A stretch of DNA of 64,000 nucleotides, from NCBI RefSeq assembly GCF_023017105.1, contig NZ_JALKEV010000001.1, positions 584,063 through 648,062 of the forward strand, given 5' to 3'. Both the position numbers and the translations under genes were made by a program. Numbering within the stretch: position 1 is the first letter of the stretch; the number at the start of each line of letters is the position of its first letter. Origin of the DNA: Halalkalibacter sp. APA_J-10(15) (GTDB lineage: Bacteria; Bacillota; Bacilli; Bacillales; Bacillaceae_D). This document shows positions 25,907-33,802 of this stretch, piece by piece. The notes beneath the pieces are model-generated. The model had not been told where the DNA came from. It did not search any database and was given only the letters and a program-made list of their open reading frames with translations.

Positions 25907-27655
25907 TTACGTAGTCAATTGGTAAATGGCATAACCCCATTTATCTATCGTGACCGTTTCTTCAAATGAAACCGGCTCATTAGTCCATAAATCGATCGCG
26001 CTCTGACCGTTGTAATGTGGTGGGAGAGGAATGGTTATTGCTCGTTCCTGTCGATTTAAGATAAAAAGTAGATCCTGCTTCTCGTAAACAATGACATCCA
26101 ACTTCGCGGCGTCTGTATAAAAGCGAAGACCTTCATTACTACGGAATGCTTTGTGTTCTTTACGCAATGAAATTAATGTTTTCGTAAACGTAAGCATGTC
26201 TTGATCTTGGTTTTGTTCCTCCCACTGCATACATTTCCTACAGCCTGGGTCTTGATCGCCTGTCATCGCAATTTCATCACCATAATAAATGCATGGTGTG
26301 CCTGCCATAGAAAAAAGTACGGTCATTTGTAGCTTAACGAGTGACGTATGTTCATCGCTAACGGTTAAAATTCTTGGTGTATCATGGCTGCCTAATAAAT
26401 TGAATTGAACGTCATTGACAGTCTCTGGATATGAATTTTGTACGGCGTGAATAGAATGTATTAGCTGATCGGCATCAATTGTTTGATGAGCAAAATAGTC
26501 AATGATCGCTGATGTGAAACGGTAATTCATAACAGCATCAAATTGATCACCTTGGAGCCATGGCATCGAATCGTGCCAAATTTCACCTAGTATATAAAGA
26601 TCAGGCTTGATGGAGCGAACCTCTTTGCGAAAGTCACGCCAAAAGGCATGATCGACCTCGTTGGCCACATCGAGTCGCCATCCATCGATATCAAACTCCT
26701 CAACCCAGTAACGAGCGACCTTTAGTAAATAATCCTTTACATCTTTATTTTCAGTATTGAGCTTAGGCATAGATGGTACGTAGGCGAAAGTATCATAATT
26801 TGCAGGATTAGCAGCTTGGACTGGGAACTCGTGAATATGAAACCAATCTTTGTATCGAGAAGCTTCTCCTTTTTCAAGGACATCCTGAAACGGTGGGAAA
26901 TAGAAGCCGCTATGGTTAAAAACGGCATCTAGCATGACGCGTATCCCGCGTTGATGGCATTCTTTGATTAACCGTTTAAAGGTGTCTTTATCACCAAATT
27001 GAGGGTCAATATCTAAATAATCAATAGTGTCATATTTATGATTCGAAAACGCTTTAAAGATCGGTGTGAAATAAATTCCTGTTATCCCGAGTTCGTGAAG
27101 ATAATCGAGATGATCGATTACTCCTTGGAAATCACCACCAAAGAAATTCGTTGTTGATGGCTCCTCGCCTCCCCAGCTAAGTGTTTCTGGTGGGTTAATC
27201 GAAGCATCTCCGTTGGCAAATCTTTCAGGGAAGATTTGATACCATACTGTGTTTTTAACCCAATTTGGCGCTGAGAAAACGTCTACCAGATTTAAGAATG
27301 GAAAGCAAAAATAATAGCTTGAATCTGTAGGAGCTTCATGATAAAAACCTTTTTCTGTATAGACTAAAGTTTCTTGATTATTTACTAGCTTAAAGCCATA
27401 ACGTAGTCGTCGGTGCTCTGGTTTAATGGAAACGAGCCAATAATCATACAGGTCATCATTTCCGTTATGAGTCATTTCCTTCTCCTTCTTAATCCAGCAT
27501 TCCTCTTTTGCGTTATAATCGTAAGGATCTCCGTGGATGAGAATGGCTTGCTGCACATCCTTTTTCTTCGTACGTATACGAATGTGGATCGTTCGTTCGT
27601 CAATTGCATAAGCAAATTCATTTTTAGGACGATGATAAATGGCTTCCTTTAACAT
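25907..27655 (-). CDS. Cyclomaltodextrinase / neopullulanase / maltogenic amylase (GH13_20)
   Basis: Intracellular enzyme that opens cyclodextrins and trims maltodextrins or pullulan. Residues 1-125 form a CBM34-type N-domain. The GH13 barrel shows DAVFNHSG (region I), GWRLDVANEVDH with nucleophile Asp329, ILGEIWHD with acid/base Glu358, LLGSHDTPR with Asp425, and the region V motif MPKLNTEN that marks this subfamily. No signal peptide. 582 residues, typical. Divergent from the mdx operon, sharing a regulatory gap. Closest B. subtilis counterpart by role is YvdF in the mdx cluster; I cannot separate the three EC activities by sequence. Confidence 0.9.
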   Translation of the reverse strand: MLKEAIYHRPKNEFAYAIDERTIHIRIRTKKKDVQQAILIHGDPYDYNAKEECWIKKEKEMTHNGNDDLYDYWLVSIKPEHRRLRYGFKLVNNQETLVYTEKGFYHEAPTDSSYYFCFPFLNLVDVFSAPNWVKNTVWYQIFPERFANGDASINPPETLSWGGEEPSTTNFFGGDFQGVIDHLDYLHELGITGIYFTPIFKAFSNHKYDTIDYLDIDPQFGDKDTFKRLIKECHQRGIRVMLDAVFNHSGFYFPPFQDVLEKGEASRYKDWFHIHEFPVQAANPANYDTFAYVPSMPKLNTENKDVKDYLLKVARYWVEEFDIDGWRLDVANEVDHAFWRDFRKEVRSIKPDLYILGEIWHDSMPWLQGDQFDAVMNYRFTSAIIDYFAHQTIDADQLIHSIHAVQNSYPETVNDVQFNLLGSHDTPRILTVSDEHTSLVKLQMTVLFSMAGTPCIYYGDEIAMTGDQDPGCRKCMQWEEQNQDQDMLTFTKTLISLRKEHKAFRSNEGLRFYTDAAKLDVIVYEKQDLLFILNRQERAITIPLPPHYNGQSAIDLWTNEPVSFEETVTIDKWGYAIYQLTT

Positions 27656-27746
27656 GGAATCACGCTCCTGTTCATATAAGATTAATCAGTTTTCTTACAA
27701 TAGTACTCATGTTCATAGAGATTTTGGTTTGGTTCCTTTATTATTA

Positions 27747-27775
27747 AACATACTAATGATAAAAATGAGTGTCAA
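27747..27775 (-). promoter_or_regulatory. Sigma-A-type promoter of the cyclomaltodextrinase gene
   Basis: On the reverse strand, perfect -35 TTGACA at 27775-27770 and, after 17 bp, TATGTT at 27752-27747. TTTGCGCAAACGC, an operator-like word, lies just upstream (27776-27790). Confidence 0.6.
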
Positions 27776-27855
27776 GCGTTTGCGCAAATTGCACGTTTTG
27801 TCGAAAAAAATAATTGAAGGTTGTTATAGGAAGTTTAAAAATTTTTAAAAAAGTA

Positions 27856-27884
27856 TTGATAATAATATAATATGCCTATATAAT
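27856..27884 (+). promoter_or_regulatory. Sigma-A promoter of the mdx operon
   Basis: TTGATA, 17-bp spacer, TATAAT: near-consensus. Two cre/LacI-type operators lie just downstream, at repression-competent positions. Confidence 0.8.
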
Positions 27885-27901
27885 AAGTGTAACCAATTAA
27901 G

Positions 27902-27915
27902 TGCAATCGCTTTCA
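27902..27915 (+). promoter_or_regulatory. cre/LacI-type operator, mdx site 1
   Basis: TGCAATCGCTTTCA matches 13 of 14 positions of the CcpA cre consensus TGWAANCGNTNWCA. It could also be the site of the local LacI regulator; the sequence does not separate these. Confidence 0.6.
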
Positions 27916-27956
27916 CTAACAAGGAATGAACGGTTGTTCTTTTTTATTATTCGTTG

Positions 27957-27970
27957 TGCAAACGATTGCT
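27957..27970 (+). promoter_or_regulatory. LacI-type operator, mdx site 2
   Basis: TGCAAACGATTGCT, nearly palindromic and almost identical to sites before the amylopullulanase and malL genes. Centre-to-centre distance from site 1 is 55 bp. Confidence 0.6.
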
Positions 27971-28074
27971 CTTTATTGCGCTTGTTTTCCTCGGTTCTCA
28001 TGTTTGAATGAGGCTTATGAGAAGGGGAAAACAGCAAGTTTATGAAAAAACATTCATTTTGGGGGGATACGAAC

Positions 28075-29367
28075 ATGTTACGAAAAAACAAATGGTTGAT
28101 GATGATTGCAGTAGTCGCGATGATCGCTTTACTGGCAGCTTGTGGTCCTGATCGTGATGAGGAACCAACTCCAGCACCAGAGGATAGTGGCGAGGAAACA
28201 ACAGGTGATGGTGAAGAAGCGACAGCAGATAAACCTGAATTGTTAAAAATGTGGGTAAATGATGAGGAATCACAGTTAGGTGCCTATGAAGAAATTACGA
28301 CACGCTATGAAGAGGAAACAGGTATTGCAGTAGAAATCATTCCGTTTTCGATGTTAGAGCAAATTGATGCATTGTCGTTAGATGGTCCATCTGGTACAGG
28401 TCCTGACCTTTTCTTCCAGCCTCATGACCGTTTAGGGGAAGTGTATTTGCAAGGTCTTGCTGCTGAACTTGAATTAACGGCTGAACAGTTGGATGGCTAT
28501 ACTGAGGGTGCAATTGATGCTTTTTCGTATGAAGGAGGCCAATACGGAATTCCGGCTGTAACAGAGACGTATGGACTCTTTTATAATAAGGCTCTTGTAC
28601 AAGATGTTCCAGAAACGATGGATGACTTAATGGTAATTGCTGAACAATTAACAAATGCCAGCAATGATGAGTATGGCTTCTTAATGGAAGCGGGAAATTT
28701 CTACTTTAACTATCCATTCCTAACAGCTACTGGTGGTTACGTATTTGGCGAGGATGCTGACGGTGCATTAAATGCTGATGATGTTGGTCTTGCAACGGAT
28801 CCAGTTATTGAAGGTGCTGAAATGATTCAGTCTTGGTATGAAAATCAGTACATTCCTCAAGGAATTAATATGGATATCATTAATGGTTTATTTCAAGATG
28901 GCAAAGTAGGATCTGTTGTAACAGGTCCGTGGGCGATTCCTGATTATAGCGGGGCACTTGGCGATGACCTTGGTGTAGCACCGCTTCCGACAATGGAAGG
29001 TCAAGCGCTTCATTCTTTCTCAGGTGTGAAAGGTTGGTTAGTATCTGAGTATAGTGAGCATAAGGAGTGGGCAACTGACTTAGCATTATTTATTACAAAT
29101 GCAGAAAATTCATTTACGTATTATGATACAGCAGGTGAATTACCGGCTCGTACAGATGTTGAAATAGACGATGAGTTTCGTGCGCCGATTTTAGAGCAAG
29201 CTGAGCATGCCATTCCGATGCCGAACATTCCTGAAATGTCTCAAGTTTGGGATCCGATGGCTGATGCCTTTGAGTTTATTTCACAAGGTGAAGACGTAAG
29301 AGAAGTATTAGAAGAAGCAGTTGAAGATATCGAGTTACAAATTTCTTCAATGGGAGCCGGAGAATAA
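28075..29367 (+). CDS. mdxE: Maltodextrin-binding lipoprotein MdxE
   Basis: Solute-binding subunit of the maltodextrin ABC importer. Start set at the ATG with GGGGGG 8 nt upstream, giving a lipoprotein signal MLRKNKWLMMIAVVAMIALL then AAC with lipidated Cys23. An acidic linker (about residues 25-55) precedes a type 1 MalE fold (LKMWVNDEESQLGAYEEITT; GYLPA-like YGIPAVTETYGLFYNKALV; SVVTGPWAIPDYSG). First gene of mdxE-mdxF-mdxG. The ATPase is missing here, as in B. subtilis, where the shared MsmX is encoded elsewhere. Confidence 0.9.
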   Translation: MLRKNKWLMMIAVVAMIALLAACGPDRDEEPTPAPEDSGEETTGDGEEATADKPELLKMWVNDEESQLGAYEEITTRYEEETGIAVEIIPFSMLEQIDALSLDGPSGTGPDLFFQPHDRLGEVYLQGLAAELELTAEQLDGYTEGAIDAFSYEGGQYGIPAVTETYGLFYNKALVQDVPETMDDLMVIAEQLTNASNDEYGFLMEAGNFYFNYPFLTATGGYVFGEDADGALNADDVGLATDPVIEGAEMIQSWYENQYIPQGINMDIINGLFQDGKVGSVVTGPWAIPDYSGALGDDLGVAPLPTMEGQALHSFSGVKGWLVSEYSEHKEWATDLALFITNAENSFTYYDTAGELPARTDVEIDDEFRAPILEQAEHAIPMPNIPEMSQVWDPMADAFEFISQGEDVREVLEEAVEDIELQISSMGAGE

Positions 29368-29385
29368 GGAATCGTTCTCGCATTC

Positions 29386-29427
29386 GGTTTGTTTTAAAGG
29401 GTTGATTTTGACCTTTTAAAACAAACC
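29386..29427 (+). terminator. Stem-loop between mdxE and mdxF
   Basis: GGTTTGTTTTAAAGG pairs with CCTTTTAAAACAAACC over an 11-nt loop. With no long T-run it probably acts as a partial terminator or 3' stabiliser that keeps the binding protein more abundant than the permeases. Confidence 0.6.
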
Positions 29428-29455
29428 TTCAATTTTTAAGCAGGGGGAAGCTGAA

Positions 29456-30766
29456 ATGGCTAATAAGCAAGATCAAACAACGACTGTTGAAAAAGAACAG
29501 CGACATCATAATTCGAAAGTAGCAACGCTCCTTTCGATTATTCCAGGTATCGGACAAATGTATAATCGAAGGTTTGTTAAAGGTTCTATCTTATTTATTC
29601 TCTTTGCTGCTTTTTTCATTGTATTTATGCGGTTTTTAGAAATGGGGTATTGGGGACTGCTTACTCTTGGGACTCACCCTGGACTTGATGATTCTCGTGT
29701 TCTACTGTCTCAAGGGATATTAGCTTTGATCTTAACAGGGTTTGCTGCGACGTTTTATGTGGCGAATTTAATGGACGCGTATAAGGACGCGAAGAGAATA
29801 CAGGAAGGTTGGACTGTTACGACATTGAGAGAAGGATTTCGTAACGCATGGGATAAGGGATTCCCGTACTTAATTGTCGGACCGGGACTCTTACTGCTCA
29901 TTTTTGTTGTTGTGTTTCCGTTGTTGTTTATGTTTTTCTTAGCATTTACAAACTATAATCTATACAATGCCCCGCCGCGTAATGTACTTGATTGGGTCGG
30001 TTTTGAGAACTTTATTGCGCTCGTTCAAGTGCCGATTTGGCGTGATACGTTTTTCTCTGTTTTAGCTTGGACGTTAATTTGGACGTTTTTCGCAACAACC
30101 TTGCAAATTGCGCTTGCTTTATTTTTAGCGTTAATTGTGAACGATCCACGTGTGAAGTTTAAACGTCTGATTCGTACCGTATTCATCTTGCCTTGGGCGG
30201 TTCCGGCCTTTGTAACGATCTTAATTTTTGCGGCGCTTTTTAATGATAACTTTGGAGCGATCAATCGAGATATTTTAATTCCGTTATTCGGCTCTGGTTT
30301 ACCGTGGATGTCTGATCCGTTTTGGGCGAAAACAGCGCTTATTATGATTCAGACGTGGCTCGGTTTTCCATTTGTATTTGCCTTATTTACAGGAGTGTTG
30401 CAAAGCATTTCTTCAGATTGGTATGAGGCAGCTGATATGGACGGGGCTTCTCGTTGGCAGAAGTTCTTAAATATTACGTTCCCACACATGATGTTTGCAA
30501 CGGCACCACTATTAATCATGCAATATGCGGGGAATTTTAATAACTTTAATATTATTTACTTATTCAATCAAGGGGGGCCGCCGGTGCGAGGACAGAATGC
30601 TGGTGGGACTGACATCTTAATTTCATGGGTGTATGGTTTAACGTTTGAAACGCAGAACTATAATATGGCTGCAGCGATTTCAATTATTATTGGGCTCATG
30701 GTTGCTACATTTGCTTTCTTCCAGTTCCGTCGTACGCGTTCCTTTAAAGAAGAGGGGGAAATCTAA
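29456..30766 (+). CDS. mdxF: Maltodextrin ABC transporter permease MdxF
   Basis: 436 residues with the long N-terminal extension typical of MalF/MdxF (two helices around ILFILFAAFFIVFM and LILTGFAATFYVANLMDAY) before the core permease. The EAA loop EAADMDGASRWQKFLNITFP is the ATPase contact. Strong AGGGGGAAG ribosome site before the ATG. Stop overlaps the start of mdxG by one base. Confidence 0.92.
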   Translation: MANKQDQTTTVEKEQRHHNSKVATLLSIIPGIGQMYNRRFVKGSILFILFAAFFIVFMRFLEMGYWGLLTLGTHPGLDDSRVLLSQGILALILTGFAATFYVANLMDAYKDAKRIQEGWTVTTLREGFRNAWDKGFPYLIVGPGLLLLIFVVVFPLLFMFFLAFTNYNLYNAPPRNVLDWVGFENFIALVQVPIWRDTFFSVLAWTLIWTFFATTLQIALALFLALIVNDPRVKFKRLIRTVFILPWAVPAFVTILIFAALFNDNFGAINRDILIPLFGSGLPWMSDPFWAKTALIMIQTWLGFPFVFALFTGVLQSISSDWYEAADMDGASRWQKFLNITFPHMMFATAPLLIMQYAGNFNNFNIIYLFNQGGPPVRGQNAGGTDILISWVYGLTFETQNYNMAAAISIIIGLMVATFAFFQFRRTRSFKEEGEI

Positions 30767-31608
30767 TGTCAAGCAAATTGAAAAATAGATTAGAGCTTGC
30801 GGGTATTTACTTGATCATTATCACGATGTTTGTCGTTATCGGCTATCCGTTGCTATGGACAATAGGTCTTTCATTAAATCCAGGTACAAGTTTATATGGC
30901 GCTAGTATGATTCCGGAAAATTGGTCACTTGATCATTATAAGTGGTTGTTCTTTGATCCACGAAGTAATTATTTGACATGGTACAAAAATACGCTAATTG
31001 TCGCAACGGCGACTTCGTTGTTATCGGTTGTGTTCGTTTCGTTAACGGCTTACGCGTTTTCACGCTATCGTTTTGTCGGAAGGAAAAACGGTCTATATGC
31101 CTTTTTACTATTGCAAATGTTCCCGGTTTTAATGGCGATGGTTGCGTTGTATATTCTTCTAAATACGGTGAATCTATTAGATACTTTAACAGGGCTAATC
31201 ATCATTTATGCCGGTGGGGCAATTCCGATGAATGCCTTTCTCGTAAAAGGCTACTTTGATACGATTCCTCGTGAACTAGATGAATCAGCTAAAATTGATG
31301 GTGCTGGACATTTTCGGATTTTATTTACGATTATGCTACCATTAGCAAAGCCTATTCTAGCTGTTGTTGCTTTATTTAATTTTATGGCACCTTTTATGGA
31401 TTTCATCTTACCGCGAATTATTTTGCGGAGCCCGGAGAATTTCACGTTAGCGCTAGGTTTGTTCAATTTTGTGAATGACCAATTTGCGAACAACTTTACG
31501 CGTTTTGCAGCAGGAGCGATCTTGATCGCGATTCCAATTGCAGCCGTATTCTTATTCTTGCAACGTTATCTCATTTCAGGACTAACAGCTGGTGCGACTA
31601 AAGGATAG
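30766..31608 (+). CDS. mdxG: Maltodextrin ABC transporter permease MdxG
   Basis: 280 residues, six predicted membrane helices, EAA loop DESAKIDGAGHFRILFTIML. Pairs with MdxF to form the membrane channel. ATG overlaps the mdxF stop (TAATG). Last gene of the operon; the long stem-loop at 31655 probably ends the transcript. Confidence 0.92.
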   Translation: MSSKLKNRLELAGIYLIIITMFVVIGYPLLWTIGLSLNPGTSLYGASMIPENWSLDHYKWLFFDPRSNYLTWYKNTLIVATATSLLSVVFVSLTAYAFSRYRFVGRKNGLYAFLLLQMFPVLMAMVALYILLNTVNLLDTLTGLIIIYAGGAIPMNAFLVKGYFDTIPRELDESAKIDGAGHFRILFTIMLPLAKPILAVVALFNFMAPFMDFILPRIILRSPENFTLALGLFNFVNDQFANNFTRFAAGAILIAIPIAAVFLFLQRYLISGLTAGATKG

Positions 31609-31654
31609 AGAGGACAAACCAACTTTTTTAGTCTTCGAATAGTAAGGGGGTGGA

Positions 31655-31750
31655 GGCTGGGACACAAAAGTGTTTAGAATTAGAATCCGTATATCAAGAG
31701 AACATAGTATTCTCATTAATTCAAACACGTTTGTCCCAGTCTTTTAGCCT
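31655..31750 (+). terminator. Long stem-loop with GGCTGGGACA arms after mdxG
   Basis: GGCTGGGACACAAAAGTGTT pairs imperfectly with AAACACGTTTGTCCCAGTC, then TTTT. The TGGGACA-type hairpin is, from memory, a recurring terminator-like repeat in many Firmicutes. It probably ends the mdx operon. Confidence 0.65.
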
Positions 31751-31757
31751 TTGTCAT

Positions 31758-31852
31758 AACTCATGGTGGAGTCGCCTTCGTGCGATACACGTTATTCGCT
31801 AAGAACAGTTCTAACCTTTGTTCGAAGAAAAGACGCTAGCGCGTTTTTCTTA
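31758..31852 (+). repeat. Element B, copy 2a (partial)
   Basis: Keeps the GAGTCGCCTTCG-type first part and the terminal hairpin AAGAAAAGACGC-TAGC-GCGTTTTTCTT. The middle stems are degraded. Lies directly before an element A copy. Confidence 0.6.
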
Positions 31853-32047
31853 TGCCAAACAGAACGTCATTCCGTTAAATGGACGAAATAAGCCTATTTG
31901 CGTTTGAAGTGGAACGTCATTCCGCTAATACGTCAAAAAAAGCGTGAAGAGAGGCGTAAATGGTCAAATAGCGGAATGAGGTTCCGAACAGATCGTAAAA
32001 AAGCCAATAATGGGGGGATAGCGGAATGAGGTTCCATCAAAGAGAAT
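31853..32047 (+). repeat. Element A, single copy 1 (about 195 bp)
   Basis: Four copies of one word: AGAACGTCATTCCGTTA at 31861 and GGAACGTCATTCCGCTA at 31911 in one orientation, TAGCGGAATGAGGTTCC at 31969 and 32019 in the other, spaced 50 - 58 - 50 bp. The whole block aligns with 61247-61440. No gene is present between mdxG and the LacI gene. Confidence 0.8.
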
Positions 32048-32139
32048 GAAAGTGAATTCTCATAGAGGAGTGTGCTACCCTCCAGGGTCATGCAATTTAA
32101 TGAAGAAAAGACCGATACCGCGGAAGCGACTGACTGTAA

Positions 32140-32311
32140 AAAGTAAGAAAATGTGAGAAGGACCGAAGCAGCTAGCGGGATCATTCAAAGAAGAGCGTTG
32201 GCTTCGCATGTTACACGTTATACTGAAAGAACCCCACTTTCAGTATAACTGAAACCATTGTAACGCCCCCGCACAACGGTAGTAAGAAAAGCCGTTATCG
32301 CTATTTATTTA
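32140..32311 (+). repeat. Element B, copy 2b
   Basis: Has the GCG-TTGGCTT-CGC hairpin, a perfect 13-bp stem GTTATACTGAAAG (32217) / CTTTCAGTATAAC (32237), and CCATTGT/ACAACGG. Further on, a separate hairpin around CCGC-AAA-GCGG (32357-32394) precedes the LacI gene. Confidence 0.75.
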
Positions 32312-32452
32312 TTGTAGGAATTTATAAGCTGATATCGTTAGGATACGTCAAAAACAATACAAAGAACCGCAAAGCGGATTTGTTCTTGTGTTTATAAGGG
32401 GACATCGTTAAAATAAATGACAAATGGTTGAATGTGAAGGAGGTTGATACCG

Positions 32453-33493
32453 ATGGCGGTAACCATAAAGGAAGTCGCTAAACGGGCTAATGTTGCACCG
32501 TCCACGGTATCTCGAGTTATCGCAAATAGCTCAAGAATTAGTGAGAAGACGAAGGAACGTGTCCGTGAAGCAATGAAGGAGTTAGGCTACCACCCTAACT
32601 ACAATGCAAGGAGCTTAGCGAACAAAAGCACGAAAACAATAGGGATTGTCATGCCGAATTCAGCTAAAGTTTCATTTCAGAATCCCTTTTTCCCTGAAGT
32701 TATTCGTGGCATTAGTATGAAAGCGTATCAATCGGGATACGGTTTATATTTATCTACGGGTCACACGGAGGAAGAAATTTTAGAAGAAGTGAAGCAGATG
32801 GTATTCGGCGGTCGTGTTGATGGGATTGTCCTCCTATACTCTCGTGTAAATGATAAAGTGATGCCCTTTTTGATTGAGCAAAAGTTTCCATTTGTCTTAA
32901 TTGGTCGTCCGTATCAAGTGGATGAAAGTCTTGTGACGTATGTAAACAATGACAATTTCAAAGCGGCCAAGCTTGTGACGGAATATTTACTTCTTTTAGG
33001 TCATGAAAAAATTGGCTTCATCGGCGGTAACTTAGATTTTGTCGTGACGATCGATCATATGAATGGCTATGAACAAGCATTGAAGAATGCGAATATTTCA
33101 GTCAATGAGAGCTACAAGGTGTATCATAATGAATTGAAGGAAGGTGGGCAGGATGCAGTCATTGAGTTAATGTCGAATGATCAACCGCCAACCGCTTTAA
33201 TTGTAGCCGATGATATTATGACATTTGGAGTTATTCGGATGCTAGAGGATATGAATATGAAAGTACCTCATGATATGTCGATTGTTAGCTTTAATAATGT
33301 GATGATTTCTGAGCTATCTTCACCTCCTATGACAACGGTTGATATTCATATTTATGATCTTGGCTTTAAGGCGACTGAATTGCTGATGCATCAGTTGGAA
33401 GATCCGACAGCTGGTGTTGAGCATGTTATTATTCCTCATAAATTAGTGAAACGACAAACGTGTAGGCTAGATCATGGTGCTTCAAGAGTATAG
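32453..33493 (+). CDS. LacI-family regulator of the alpha-glucan locus
   Basis: 346 residues. N-terminal helix-turn-helix VTIKEVAKRANVAPSTVSRV, hinge helix NARSLANKST, and a periplasmic-binding-type sensor domain (IVMPNSAKVSFQNPFFPEVI; LTTVDIHI-like C-terminal strand). Start at the ATG 9 nt after AAGGAGG; a TTG immediately beside that site is rejected. Its place between mdxG and the amylopullulanase, and the operator words around both, suggest it plays the role of MdxR/MalR, probably sensing maltose or a maltodextrin. Confidence 0.85.
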   Translation: MAVTIKEVAKRANVAPSTVSRVIANSSRISEKTKERVREAMKELGYHPNYNARSLANKSTKTIGIVMPNSAKVSFQNPFFPEVIRGISMKAYQSGYGLYLSTGHTEEEILEEVKQMVFGGRVDGIVLLYSRVNDKVMPFLIEQKFPFVLIGRPYQVDESLVTYVNNDNFKAAKLVTEYLLLLGHEKIGFIGGNLDFVVTIDHMNGYEQALKNANISVNESYKVYHNELKEGGQDAVIELMSNDQPPTALIVADDIMTFGVIRMLEDMNMKVPHDMSIVSFNNVMISELSSPPMTTVDIHIYDLGFKATELLMHQLEDPTAGVEHVIIPHKLVKRQTCRLDHGASRV

Positions 33494-33540
33494 TGAGCAT
33501 TCCTCTCGTATGAAAGCTTATGTGGATTGGTTCTATCGAT

Positions 33541-33592
33541 AAGAGGGGTATTGAAAAAGTTGATTTTCCTTTAGCTTTTTCAATACTCTTAA
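33541..33592 (+). terminator. Terminator after the LacI gene
   Basis: GTATTGAAAAAG pairs with CTTTTTCAATAC across a 14-15-nt loop, inside an AAGAG/CTCTT outer pairing. Confidence 0.8.
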
Positions 33593-33684
33593 TGCTGTAT
33601 GGTAATGGAAGATCACGTTGGAAGTAACATAAAATAGTAAAAGTAGTTGAAATTTGGCTAGTTTCGTAGTATGTTTTAAACTAA

Positions 33685-33698
33685 GGAAATCGTTTGCA
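33685..33698. promoter_or_regulatory. LacI-type operator, amylopullulanase site 1
   Basis: GGAAATCGTTTGCA, the reverse complement of TGCAAACGATTTCC, of the same family as the mdx and malL sites. 61 bp from the next site start-to-start. Confidence 0.55.
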
Positions 33699-33758
33699 TT
33701 AAGAGATAATTAGTGAATAAAAGCCATACGCAACATCTATTATTTTTTTATTAAGTTG

Positions 33759-33772
33759 TGCAAACGATTTCA
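33759..33772. promoter_or_regulatory. LacI-type operator, amylopullulanase site 2
   Basis: TGCAAACGATTTCA, 30 bp before the start codon. Also 13 of 14 to the cre consensus, so CcpA binding is equally possible. Confidence 0.6.
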
Positions 33773-33802
33773 CGTCAAAAGCGAAAGAAAGGATGATTTG
33801 AA